From: Chiridota heheva
Lineage: Eukaryota > Echinodermata > Holothuroidea > Apodida > Chiridotidae
DNA: 64,000 nt
Direction: 5' to 3'
Assembly (NCBI GenBank): GCA_020152595.1
Contig: JAIGNY010002621.1
Location: 535,001-599,000 of the forward strand
This document shows positions 24,268-34,547 of this stretch, in pieces. The notes below the pieces were generated by a model. It saw nothing but the letters and a program-made list of their open reading frames with translations, was not told where the DNA came from and made no database searches. The number at the start of each line of letters is the position of its first letter. Position 1 is the stretch's first letter. The position numbers and the translations under genes were made by a program.

Positions 24268-24620
24268 ACTGTGGTGTAGCGGTTATCATACATGTCTACA
24301 AATCACGAGGTCCTGGGTTCAAGCCTGGGTTGGGTAGACACACCAGTGCACCACAACTGGTTATTAAAAGGCCGTGGACATTGACTTGGTTGTCGATGTT
24401 ATGTCTGTCCGTACGTCGTACCTGTTCTCGTCCGGGTCGTATTAAGCGTTTCGTGATAGCATTGTTTCTATCATAACCGATTACGCAGGTGACGACCCCG
24501 TCATTGTAATTGTGTGTTCACTCGTCGTTGTCGTCGTCAGCTGCCAGGAGATTCGTCGTCCAGAAGATTTGCCGTCCAGGAGATTCGCCGTCAGTAGAAC
24601 CCACCGAGGACCTTTGGACA
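24268..24620 (+). mobile_element. tRNA-derived SINE, family B copy 1
   Basis: The head TGGTGTAGCGGTTATCATAC (A-box-like) and CCTGGGTTCAAGCCTGGG (B box, about 24313-24330) are tRNA-like. The body contains AACTGGTTATTAAAAGGCCG, shared with 42030-42150. The 3' part has repeated CGTCGTC and CCAGGAGATTCG.CGTC motifs. The right boundary is uncertain because the foldback arm begins nearby. Confidence 0.65.
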
Positions 24621-24639
24621 CAAAGTTCGAAAATTTGAT

Positions 24640-25750
24640 TGATGATAAACGATAACTTTAGATTATCATAGTAAAATCTACTCAAATAAGCATTTGGATT
24701 ACAATTTCAAAACAGACAGTGGAGAAAGTTCCCACCCCCTTCCCTCCTCACCAAAAAAAAAAAAAAAACCCTGATCTGAAGACTTTTTTATGCACCAAAA
24801 TACCTTAAAATCAACAAAAAATTCGAAAATTGAATCGATGAAAAGAAGAAAATGTTGAAACTCTTATCTTAAAATCTACCTGTCTGCTCGGATAAGCATT
24901 TGGGGTACCATTTCCAAACATGTGCGACAGAGGATACATTTTTTCTGCAAAATTCGGATAAAATTGTGGGGTTCCGGACAAAGCCCCTGGAAGTTCTAAA
25001 GATCTCTTGCTTTTGATCTGTTGATGATCCAAAATTTGCCGGGGTCATCGACTCACAGGGGCTCAGGGGTTTTAAACGTATGTAGGAGGGGTATCTTTAT
25101 TTTTTCATATAAACGTCCCAGTTGCCCAACCCACAAATCAGCATCATCAGATCATGTCGAGTCGACTGCAGATGATTTTGATATATAGACGGGCAGGATT
25201 CCTATAAATCTGATATAAAGAGTACATCCGATTAGTCAACCCTCCTCCACTTTTCAGAAATAAGGTTATGAAGGTTTTTCACCGTCCCCTATATTTTTGG
25301 ACGTTGATATCAAAGTGCAAACTGTCAATATTTACATACCCCAACCGCGAACTTTTTGGAGGTAAATTGGCTACGCTACAGTATTTATTTTTGCAAGGAC
25401 ATTTCACATTCTTGCCCGATTATAAGATTGGTGACCCGAGAATCATGTTGTCATCGTCTTCTGATCATGCTGAGTCGGGAGGACATGATTCGGATATACA
25501 GCTAAGTCGGGCATGAATGAAATATATCTCTGATTTAAACAGTACACCCGACATTTCACGTCTCTCTCAATTCAAATCGGTGCCTAAGTATGATGTTGTG
25601 CGAGTCAGAATCATACTGAGTCGGGAGGACAAAATTTTGATATTTATATCTAGCCGAGTCGGGCATCATTGACATATATCTATGATTTAAAAGAACTTCC
25701 GAACTTTCACATATCTGTCCGGCTAATATTGGTGTTCGGCGGACTGGGGT
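24640..25750. repeat. Foldback-like structure, left arm with subrepeats
   Basis: The arm contains about two degenerate units around AAGCATTTGG.TACCATTTC (24640-25080) and about four units of roughly 150-175 bp around GAGTCGGGAGGACA and CATTTCACAT.TTTGCC (25110-25750). The same motifs recur inverted and in reverse order at 27010-27655. Confidence 0.75.
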
Positions 25751-26614
25751 GTCTTGCCCCCACTTCCACCCCCTCCTCACCTCCCTACCTCTTCTCGTAA
25801 GGTCATGAAATAACAATTATGTTTTCCGAAGAAACAGAAACATACAGATATAATTAACATATTAATTGTTCTAGCATTTCTCTCCAATACGGACGAAATA
25901 GTCAAAATTAGAATTACCTTATCAGTTTATACGGATATTATTTTAAGAAGGTGCCACAAGCAGACAAGTTGAGCAAATATTGATATAAAAGAGTGATATA
26001 AAAGAATGAAGAGTGGAAGAAATGAATCATAGATTAGCAACTGGCGGCAGACTGGAATTGCTAACATCTTCACAAACCTTTGCTAATATTACAGATATAT
26101 GTTACATCGAACAAATGACCCTACACAGTACACACACACTTTTTAGCCAATGATACTCAAAATGCATGTTCTACCCCGTCTACCTGTCTACGGAATGCTA
26201 TCTGACTATAGGTGTGGTAAAATACAAACAAATAGTTTGGTCAGCTTGATCGTAATTCTCATCTGGAAAGTGGGGATGGACGTTGCCTCTTATCCAAAAG
26301 GTATGTGTGTGTGTATGTGAGGGGTGGAAAAGAAGAGGGGGTGAAGACAAGAGGAAAGTTTTCCACACGATGTACTGAATTTTTCAAAATGTGACCTCCC
26401 GGAGAATTACAGTCCCGTCAGTCAATATCCATAGGACTACGGCTTCATTTCCCACCAGATTGCAACTGCAGTTAGCCTATATCATATATGACTTATTTCA
26501 ATTGGTTAAAGCCAATAACTTAGTTATCTTTAAGAGGGGGCCACGTCCCATTTGTCCCCTAATAATGAAGGTCTATAACGAATTGATTTTAAAGAGTTAG
26601 ATTTCATCATGGCA

Positions 26615-26835
26615 TCTTTTCTTCCAAAAATCTTCAATTTTCGACAAATCTCCTTCAATTTTCCGTGAAATTATAGTCTCACTTTCGAAAAGTGGGACAT
26701 TTCCTTCATTTTTAAGAAATTTCCTTTATTTTCGGAGAATTTTCTTAATTTTTGTGAAGTTGGTTTCAATTTTTGTGAAATGTCCTCAATCAATTTTTGG
26801 GGAAATTGTACCCAAATTTCCAATAATTGTACGAC
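26615..26835. repeat. CTTCAATTTTCGG-type degenerate minisatellite, block 1
   Basis: About eight irregular units of TCCTTCAATTTTCGGAGAATTT-like sequence (20-25 bp) occur. The same motif family recurs at 31060-31520, 32395-33060 and 34025-34110. Confidence 0.7.
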
Positions 26836-27009
26836 CACTCCCCCTGTACAAATAGTATTACCGTCATAAGAGACTCGAGATTTATTTTGAGTCAAATCTT
26901 CCCCACCCCCCAAATTTCTTCCTACGCCCATGGCCGTACGAAACAGGGCTTGGGGGCGGCTGCCTCCATGTCAGGCAGGAATCGACCTCAGTTAGTTAGT
27001 CAGGCAGAG

Positions 27010-27655
27010 ACGTAAACTTTCGGATTTACCGTTTGAATCATGATTTCAGGATTTTATCGCAATCATGCCCGGCTTGGCATAGAATCATGCCCGACTTGGC
27101 AATCGGGATCATGCCCTTCACACTCTACATAAGCCTATTGTTGAATCTTGGGCACCAATCTTAGTCAGGCAAAGATGTGAAATGTTGGATGTATTGTTTG
27201 AATCAAAGATATGATATCCGAACTTCAAGCCCAATTTGGTAAGATATAACTGTTATAGCCTCCCGACTCGACATGATGCTGGTAACATGATTTTCGGGTC
27301 ACTATTCTTAATCAGGCAGTGATGTGAAATTTTGGATGTAGTGGTGTAGCCAGCCTCCATAAACACATAAAGGAACCGTTCATTTTGATGCCAACGTCCA
27401 AAATGTCAATTCCCTGGATATACCAGATGCGGAAAACTACCAGCACAATATGCAGGTAACATTTTTATTTATTTTCCACGTTGTAACCTTTTTTTAAATT
27501 ATTTATCTGAATACAGGAATATTACCAATAATATTTTACCAGAACTTTCTCCATTCTCTCCTCTACCTGTTTAGAAATAGTAACCCAAATGCTTATCATA
27601 GTTTATTCTAACTTAACAATTTATAATTTTCTTTCTTGTTTTATTGAATTTAAAT
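27010..27655. repeat. Foldback-like structure, right arm (inverted)
   Basis: The complement reads CATTTCACATC, then TGACCCGAAAATCATGTTAC and GTCGAGTCGGGAGG, then GACATTTTGGACGTTGGCATC and GATAAGCATTTGGGTTAC, matching the left arm in mirrored order. It is shorter than the left arm, with about two of the inner subrepeats. Confidence 0.75.
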
Positions 27656-27689
27656 CTGGCCACGCCTGTGTCTTGATTTAAAGCCATTC

Positions 27690-27898
27690 AGGAGCATCAC
27701 AAACAAGAAGTCTCATCGCATCCGGACTTCACCCCTTGGCTGCTTGGGTCCCCTGCAGGGTTTCGCCCCAGATTCACGAGTTTGTCCGAATTTGGTTTAT
27801 CTGCATAGCTGTGGAAAAACTGGTTAAGTCCTGACCGAAGCTTGAACCGGGTCCCTCCAGCATCTCTACTTGAGCGCTCTACCGTGACTGAGCCATGG
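27690..27898 (-). mobile_element. tRNA-derived SINE
   Basis: On the complement the head reads TGGCTCAGTCACGGTAGAGC (A box) and GACCCGGTTCAAGCTTCGG (B box), at usual tRNA spacing. It abuts the end of the foldback right arm. Confidence 0.7.
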
Positions 27899-28099
27899 GC
27901 GTCAATCCCTGGGGACAGGGGGACCTTTCCTAAACTTTTTGAGATCGGGGACACAATATCAAAGGTCCCTTCTCCCATTTTTGCATATTCCAATGTCTTC
28001 TGTACTTGATAATTTGAGGCAAATATATCATGCCGTATGTGACAAAATCGTGGAGATTCAGTCGATCAACGAAGCTATAGACCGTTTCATATTAGAATC

Positions 28100-28250
28100 G
28101 GTAATTTCCGGAAATCTCATTTAAATAATGTCACATGGCCGAAGTTCACGTGACCATAATGGACCAAACAAATTCCGGGGAATCCTGATTGTCTGCACAA
28201 TTTACTAGCGTATGGGGTCAAGCCCATTAAAAATATAAATTCACATAATA
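28100..28250. repeat. Inverted-repeat pair, left member
   Basis: The segment contains ATTTAAATAATGTCACATGG, then CCGAAGTTCACGTG, CATAATGGACCAA, and CACAATTTACTAGCGTATGG. Its reverse complement is seen in diverged form at 32110-32290. Confidence 0.65.
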
Positions 28251-30410
28251 ATCAACAGTATATAGTGGCCTACATACACAAATAAGCACTTCATTGAGAA
28301 TTAAATGGTGGCGTAATTTAGTCAGGAAATTCCATACCAGACAGAAAACTTTGTATAAACTGTATCCTCTCCATTCACACAATTTTTCCGATATGCAAAA
28401 CTAGTTGTTTCATTCACAAATAACAAGGCATTTACTGCCGACAGTTCTCGATACTGTTTTCACATTTTGTGCAGTGAGGTCAACGGCACAATTTCATACC
28501 GGCATTAGCCTCTCCGCACTAAACATCAACGTTTTCAAATTTGAACGATTTTTGCTAATTTCCGTCCTATTTTTGTGTTTTAATTGTGCACAAATATTTT
28601 TAAGGTTTTGTAAATGTTGAGGGAATGTGAACCCCAACGAAGATACAATGTTCCGTTTACAAAAACAACATTTTAACGTTAATGTTATAAACGTACCTGA
28701 GGCTAAGTTTTAACTTTAAATCTTACCTGGTTATCGCGCATTTCTTAATTGAGACAGTCTGAATGAAAGACAGTACGGATCCTCTTGAAATATGACAACA
28801 ACAAAACATCCCCATAAGAAAAGAATTATCAGGCATGACAGAGCAGTTAAAAGTTTAGACGCAATTTTAGATACTTTACGTGATACAATAAAGTTTATAC
28901 ATTTCACATAAAGTTTACGTACGTACGTACGTCGTACATGTAATGTTGTAGGTCAATTTTTCCTGCAGCTGATTGGTTGGTTAGTAAAAACGAAAATTCC
29001 CCGGAATTTTATTGGTTGAAATATCCTGATGTCTCAAGTTTGGCTAAACTCGGTTTCAAAAGGTCTAAGACTTAAAATTTGAAGTCATTGATCTGTGAAA
29101 GAATTAAGACGTCATCACAACCACGTCACTTTGGTGTTCTACCCCACGCGTTGTCTATGAAACATAATTTTACTAGGGATCGCAGAGCAATTTTTTAAGT
29201 AGTAAACGGCGAAAATAAAAGGTGCCATTCACATTAAACCCTGTACACTAATTCTCAACCATGTTGGTACATATATATAGCAATGGCAGACTTAGTACAG
29301 TAACTATACCCTTCATCAGCTTCACTTCACAAAGTTTGCTGATTTTAGGTATAGGAAATCGCCCATTGAAAAAACAAGTAACGCATGCTGAAACAAAAGT
29401 CAATGGGATTTAGCACGTGTTCAAAAAAAGTTGCTCTAAAAATTTAGGGCAACTAAAATTTCATTATCATAATAAACACCTACATACATGGAAATTCATT
29501 CACTCTTACTTCAATATGTTTTATGCAATCTCACCTGGAAATGAAAACTTAGTTGCTTGAGCATATGTCGAAAAGTTTCAGCGTACGTTGAAAACGATTA
29601 CACGCAGTGTCACGAACAGAAATGATCTTTACGGACGTGCACGATCAAATGCGCGGGCGCATTTTAAATGTCTGGCAGTGTACAATGAAAATACTCTAAG
29701 ATCAGCGTGGATTACGCTTGCGTGCTTTTTGATAGTACGCACGCTTGAAGAAAATACAAAAAAAACTAAGGAAATCTTTGTGCAACACGTACAAAAGTAG
29801 ATTCTTTAATATAGCCGGCGGATCTCGATCTTCGATTACATGAGAACACTCACGTCAACCGTACACATGTACATTTGGTTAGCCTGATAACGCGATACTC
29901 ATATTGTTCAAACATTTAAAGTCAATTTCGTCAAGAAACATCTGTTTTTCTACTTTTGATGAACAATTTTGCTTAAATAAGCAGCCTACCAAATTTTTAA
30001 ACATCCTAAATACAAGGTAACCTAATCTTTGTAACATTTAGAGGTTATATAGGAAAGCCAGAGTTACTAAAAATACAACTTTGAGATCATCGTTGAGTTT
30101 GCACAGAGAAGTCAACGACGATTTCCCCGTTTATAGAGCGGACTTAGTAGACACGATCGCTAATACATAACCTCTCAATTCAGTACAGTGTTCACAAAAG
30201 AGCATGAAAATTAACACCGACGCCCTTAACGTTTGCCTAATGTAACCACACAAACACAAAGCTGAATATTTTCAACTGACGTTTTGGTCAATTTAATGTA
30301 AAAAATGGTAAAAATGGTTAAATCTCTGGAAGAAATTCAGTAGCTTGTGCACAGGATGATAGCATTGCAAGTATAGTTGCAAACGCGCGCGTAAAACTTG
30401 AAAAAGGAAG
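28250..30410. other. No gene recognised; interior of the 28.1/32.2 kb inverted pair
   Basis: There is a (GTAC)n stretch at 28915-28935 and CpG-rich strings such as GCGCGGGCGCATTTTAAATG at 29650-29670. Open frames are short. It may be the interior of a large element. Confidence 0.4.
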
Positions 30411-30414
30411 GGCC

Positions 30415-30798
30415 ATGACGGACAAAGATACAAATAAAAATCACACTGCGCGTTCGTTTAAATACACGACAATTGCGTTGTTGCGCACTATCATAATTTG
30501 TTCGATTTTGACTACCTCAACGCTCTTTTTCTTTGTTAATATTAAGACATACAAATTGTACGCGTTGTACATAAGTAACACGCACATAGGACACACAACG
30601 GTGCGTTCATATGCTCAAGGATGCACAGGGGATTCAGATACGCACTCGAAATATGTCATTATTTTTTTTTACGCAAACGGCCTATGTTCTTATTGGTTGG
30701 AAAAAATGCTTACACTCGCAGAAAATGTGTTGAAACTTTATTTTAGAACGATCAATGTGTATCCTTTTAGGATAGTTATCAAGTCATTACAATATTGA
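30415..30798 (+). CDS. Orphan 127-codon open frame, probably not a gene
   Basis: The frame starts MTDKDTNKNHTARSFKYTT and has a hydrophobic stretch (ALLRTIIICSILTTSTLFFF) that would form one membrane segment. It lies between the inverted repeats at 28.1 and 32.2 kb, so it could be element-encoded. I recognise no domain. Its length is not improbable for AT-rich non-coding DNA. Confidence 0.15.
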   Translation: MTDKDTNKNHTARSFKYTTIALLRTIIICSILTTSTLFFFVNIKTYKLYALYISNTHIGHTTVRSYAQGCTGDSDTHSKYVIIFFYANGLCSYWLEKMLTLAENVLKLYFRTINVYPFRIVIKSLQY

Positions 30799-30956
30799 CA
30801 ATGTGTAAAACAAATTAAAGTTTCCGTGTGCTGTTTTTCAGGTTAAATTAAGGAAGACTTCATATCGAAAACAAGTTTCCCCAAATTTCCGGGCAATTTC
30901 TTTTGAAAACACACGTTCAAAGCCCATTGACTTTGCTTAAAGTATGTAAATTTTTA

Positions 30957-31045
30957 CCTCCGCCAACGAACAGACGAAGTTGGACGGAGGTTACCTATGT
31001 TTTGCCCCTGTTTGTCTGTTTATCATCAAGATATCTCAATAACTA
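30957..31045 (+). repeat. Dispersed repeat C, copy 1
   Basis: It begins CCTCCGCCAACGAACAGACG and continues GGAGGTTACCTATGTTTTGC and TCATCAAGATATCTCAATAA. An inverted relative lies at 45905-45993. Confidence 0.75.
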
Positions 31046-31059
31046 ATTAAAAAAAATTA

Positions 31060-31520
31060 ACTTAGGTATAATTTTCTTTAATTTCTTTCATTTTTGGCCA
31101 ATTCTTTTTTATTTTTGGGCAATTTGTTTCATTTTCGGAAATTAAGTTCTTCACTTTCCTTTATTTTATTTTATTTTCGGACAATGTTCTTCCAATTTTA
31201 GGGAATGTTTATTCAATTTCTTTTATTTCGAGCAATCATCTCTTGGATTTTCTGTTAATTTTCAAGTTTTTTTTACATTTTTGGGCAAATTTCGGGAAAT
31301 TTTTTCAAAATAATTTCTTCCAATTTTTGGCAACATTTTCCGTTATTGGGAAATTTTCTTCGATTTTCTGGAAATTTTCTTCGGATAGTCGGCAAATTAA
31401 TTATCCTTATTTTGTTTTAGTTCGGGTAATTTTCTTCAATTTTCGGCAGGGCAATTTGCTTCAATTCCCTGGTAATTGTCTTCAATTTTGGGCAATTTTC
31501 TACGATTTTCAAGTAATTTT
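31060..31520. repeat. CTTCAATTTTCGG-type degenerate minisatellite, block 2
   Basis: About 18 irregular units of TTCTTCAATTTTTGGGCAATT-like sequence occur. The 121-codon open frame across it comes from the repeat. Confidence 0.75.
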
Positions 31521-32109
31521 CTTTAAAGGGGTCCGTAGTGGGGCTGAGGTCCCCCGAATCGAGAATATTAAAAGTCATCTCAGATTTTATTTAAAGTTAG
31601 TGATGTAAACGCATTTCGCATATAGGGTCGAGAGGACGAAGCCCTAGTACCTTTCAATTTTTTACTTTTATTTTATTGTTAATCTAATTTTAAGCTACCT
31701 TAAAACAAATAATGAGAAGTTGATAGTTGCAATGAACATATGGATATTGAATGAATATCAATCCGCAGAGATAAAAATAAATATAAAGGGCAATATTTAA
31801 TTACATTTTTCAACAAAGTGTAACACTACTAACGGATGGGGAGTTCGGACCCCAGACTCACCCCCCCCCCCTCCCTTTTCCCCGCTGGATCCGCCCTTGT
31901 CCCATAAATCTTTTCAAAACGAATTGAGCCGAACGTGATTTTCTCACTATTTCGACCAATCAACTGCTGTAGAAATTCACCTTAGTTTCCTAACCAATCA
32001 GGTAGGTGTATATTTAAGCAAAAATTGTAAGCAGCAATACGCGCGCGTATTACATTCATGTATGACACGTACACGAGCGATTCATACGCTTGAAAATATT
32101 TTTTCATGA

Positions 32110-32290
32110 CGCTTGGTCCAATACCGTATGTGAATTGTGCAGACGGCCACTAAAGATTCCCCCAGTTTTTGATTGGTCAATAGGATTTCCCCAGTATGCG
32201 ATTGGTCCATTATAGACACATGAATCTCGGCCATGTTACATTATTTGAAATAGTTTTCCAGAAATTGCCAATTCAGATTTGGAAAGGTCT
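32110..32290. repeat. Inverted-repeat pair, right member
   Basis: The segment contains ACCGTATGTGAATTGTGCAG, then GATTGGTCCATTATAG, and TCTCGGCCATGTTACATTAT. It is the mirror of 28100-28250, about 4 kb away. Confidence 0.65.
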
Positions 32291-32394
32291 ATAGTTAGGC
32301 AGGTAACGCATAAGAGGGGAAAGGGGAGAATAACCCAAACAATTTTCTGGTCACAAGTGCATGAATCAAGTTTAATCACTGATGTTGCTGATAA

Positions 32395-33060
32395 TCGGAT
32401 AATCCCCTTAACTTTTCGAAAAATTCCTTTTATTTTTCGAGCACTCTCCTTTAAATTTTGGTGAATTGTTTGAAGATATGAATTGTTTGAAGATATTATA
32501 TAAACATTTTGCTATTTTGGGGCAACTTTCTGAAATTTGTTGCTATTTTTGAGCAATATCCTTCATGTAAAGGTAATTTTCTTCGATTTTGAGGAACTTT
32601 TTGTCAATTTGGGGGAAATTTGATGACAAATTTAACCAAGATTTTGGTGAACTGTTTGACAATTTTAGAAAAATTTCCGTATTTTTGTGCAATTTTTGTG
32701 CAATTTCCTTCATTTATTAGTAATTTTCTTCAATCTGTCGATTTTGAGGATTTTTTTGCAAAGTTGGAGAAATTTGTTGACAAATTTGACCAAAATTGAA
32801 ACCAACCATTTCAAATTTTCCTTCAATTTTCTTCGATTTTAGGGGAAAGTTTGTTAATTTTCTGGCACTTCCCTTAAAATTTTGTTGAATTGTTTCTCAA
32901 TCTGTGGGAAATTTCGTTCATTGTTGGCAATTGTCTTCAATTTTCAGGAAATTCATTTTTTGGGTAGGCCTATATGTTTGGGAATTTAGGTGATAAAATT
33001 GACCAAAATTTGAAATAATTATACCAAATAATCATTTAATTTGACCAATTGTTTCAATTT
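32395..33060. repeat. CTTCAATTTTCGG-type degenerate minisatellite, block 3
   Basis: This is the longest block, with units such as TTTTCTTCAATTTTCAGGAA and TTGGGGGAAATTTG. Spacing is irregular and units are strongly diverged. It is interrupted by TTTGACCAAAATTTGA strings. Confidence 0.7.
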
Positions 33061-33099
33061 TATATTATTAATTATATATTTTACCTCTCAACCTGGAAA

Positions 33100-34020
33100 A
33101 CTGGGAAGGTGAAATCCTGTCACTGACCATATCAGTTTTTTTTTTTTTTCACAGCAAAAATGTGATCAGGTGGTGGTGGTGGGGGAAGGGGAATCCCAGC
33201 CCCCGTCTTCGCGGTCCCGTTTACGCCTATGCCACGCGTACGGGCTATGCGCTTCGCCCTACAAGTACGAGTGTACAGTGTCTGAGTGATGATAACACGC
33301 ATGTTCTGGTTCTTAGTGACGCACGTGCATAGCCGTTACAGAAAGAAGGCAAGTTAATTTGATATCAATTTATTTGAAAATGTTAAAATTTGTTTACAGG
33401 CGCATAGTCAGGGGCGATGAGGGCGGTCACCTCCCCCCCCAAAAAAAAAAAAAAAAATATGTATACATAAAAAGAACGGACCGACCTTTTCAAATGAGTA
33501 GTCGTTGACAGTGATTTTGATCATTTTCAATATGATTTTAAATTTTACATAGCTGATATATAGGGCGATTAAATACAATAGGGCATCCTTTAGTCCACGA
33601 AAACGCATCCAGCTCCCAGGGCCTCACCCCTGCACCCCACTATGGACCATTGGGTGGGTCCTAGACTCCACGCTGAATGTGCAAAGCATATCCAACCCAC
33701 CAACCACCAGCCCCACACACCACCCCCCACCCCCCTTGATATTAGTATATTTCCAAAAATCCGAGTAATTTTCCGAAATTCATTTATCCGGCAAGTAAGC
33801 GAATCCTTTCCCCGCTAAATACCACAGCGAAGATCCTTAATCCTCCCACCATTTGTTTTCTTTGTGACTACGGATTACTAGACTGCTGGCATACTGTCTA
33901 CCCTTCCAAACCGTGACAAGGCTTGAACCAATTACAATAAGGGCCCTGTGTAACAATGTCTGTAGACAGAAAAAATGCATAACATCGATGTCAATTAGAT
34001 CATTTTATAGTCTTGTATAT
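33100..34020. other. Mobile-element remnants and homopolymer tracts, no gene
   Basis: T-, G-, C- and A-runs alternate (33130-33190, 33420-33460, 33700-33740), with TTTACGCCTATGCC and CAGGCGCATAGTCAGGGGCG strings that resemble ends of short TIR elements. I could not pair them confidently. Confidence 0.4.
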
Positions 34021-34024
34021 ACTA

Positions 34025-34110
34025 GCATATGGGAATTTGCTTCAATTTTAGTGAAGTTTCCCTAAATTTTCTGAAAATTTCCTTAATTTTCGGAAACTTC
34101 TCTTCAAAAA
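34025..34110. repeat. CTTCAATTTTCGG-type degenerate minisatellite, block 4
   Basis: Four units (GCTTCAATTTTAGTGAAGTT and variants) lie some 400 bp before the proposed RALBP1 start. A pyrimidine-rich CCCTCCCC tract follows. Confidence 0.65.
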
Positions 34111-34369
34111 CTTCCCGCCCCTCCCCCTTCCCATCCCCTCTCCTCCATTCTTCTCCCTTCCCCACCCTCCCTCCCTTTCCCCCTCCCCTCCCCTCCCCTC
34201 CCGCAGCCCTTTGCAAATAATTTTTGGATAAAGAGACTCATACATATTTATAGGTTTGTTTGAGAAAAAAATCATCCCCTCCCCTCCCCCTACAAAAAAC
34301 AAACGAAAAACATCTTTGTTGTTCCTACGCCGTTGACATTCATCATTGCCCATCCAAACAATCACTTTT

Positions 34370-34501
34370 TAGTATTGCACCACGTTACACCGGCCTAGCT
34401 TGCGCCTAGCATAGCCTATTATTAATTTCGGGGCTGAAATCCCGTACGTACTGTGCTGTAGGAAATTTGCGAGTCTTCTATTTTCCTGTTGATTTATATT
34501 T
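34370..34501 (+). promoter_or_regulatory. Putative RALBP1 5'UTR / promoter-proximal segment
   Basis: This stretch precedes the proposed first coding exon and has more CpG than its surroundings. I see no clear TATA box at a set distance. A strongly pyrimidine-rich block lies upstream at 34110-34205. The start-codon context is T at -3 and G at +4, so only half of the Kozak preference is met. Calling it a promoter is inferred from position only. Confidence 0.3.
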
Positions 34502-34547
34502 ATGGCGACTTCATCGCAACGCAAGTCTCGAGAAGATCTCGACAACG
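34502..34547 (+). CDS. RALBP1: RALBP1 exon 1 (start codon)
   Basis: An ATG opens a 15-codon run (MATSSQRKSREDLDN) plus one base, followed by GTACGG as splice donor. The single leftover G joins the two leading bases of the next exon (AG) to give Glu, so the phase fits exactly. The composition (Ser, Arg, Glu, Asp) suits a RalBP1 N-terminus. It lies 7.9 kb before the next exon. Short first exons are easily found by chance, so transcript evidence would settle it. Confidence 0.6.

Noticed and set aside
24268-24345. A functional tRNA gene
   Set aside because: The A and B boxes are present but stems do not pair well and SINE body sequence follows without a T-run terminator.
31243-31608. 121-codon Phe-rich frame
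   Set aside because: It follows the CTTCAATTTTCGG-type repeat; composition is dictated by the motif.
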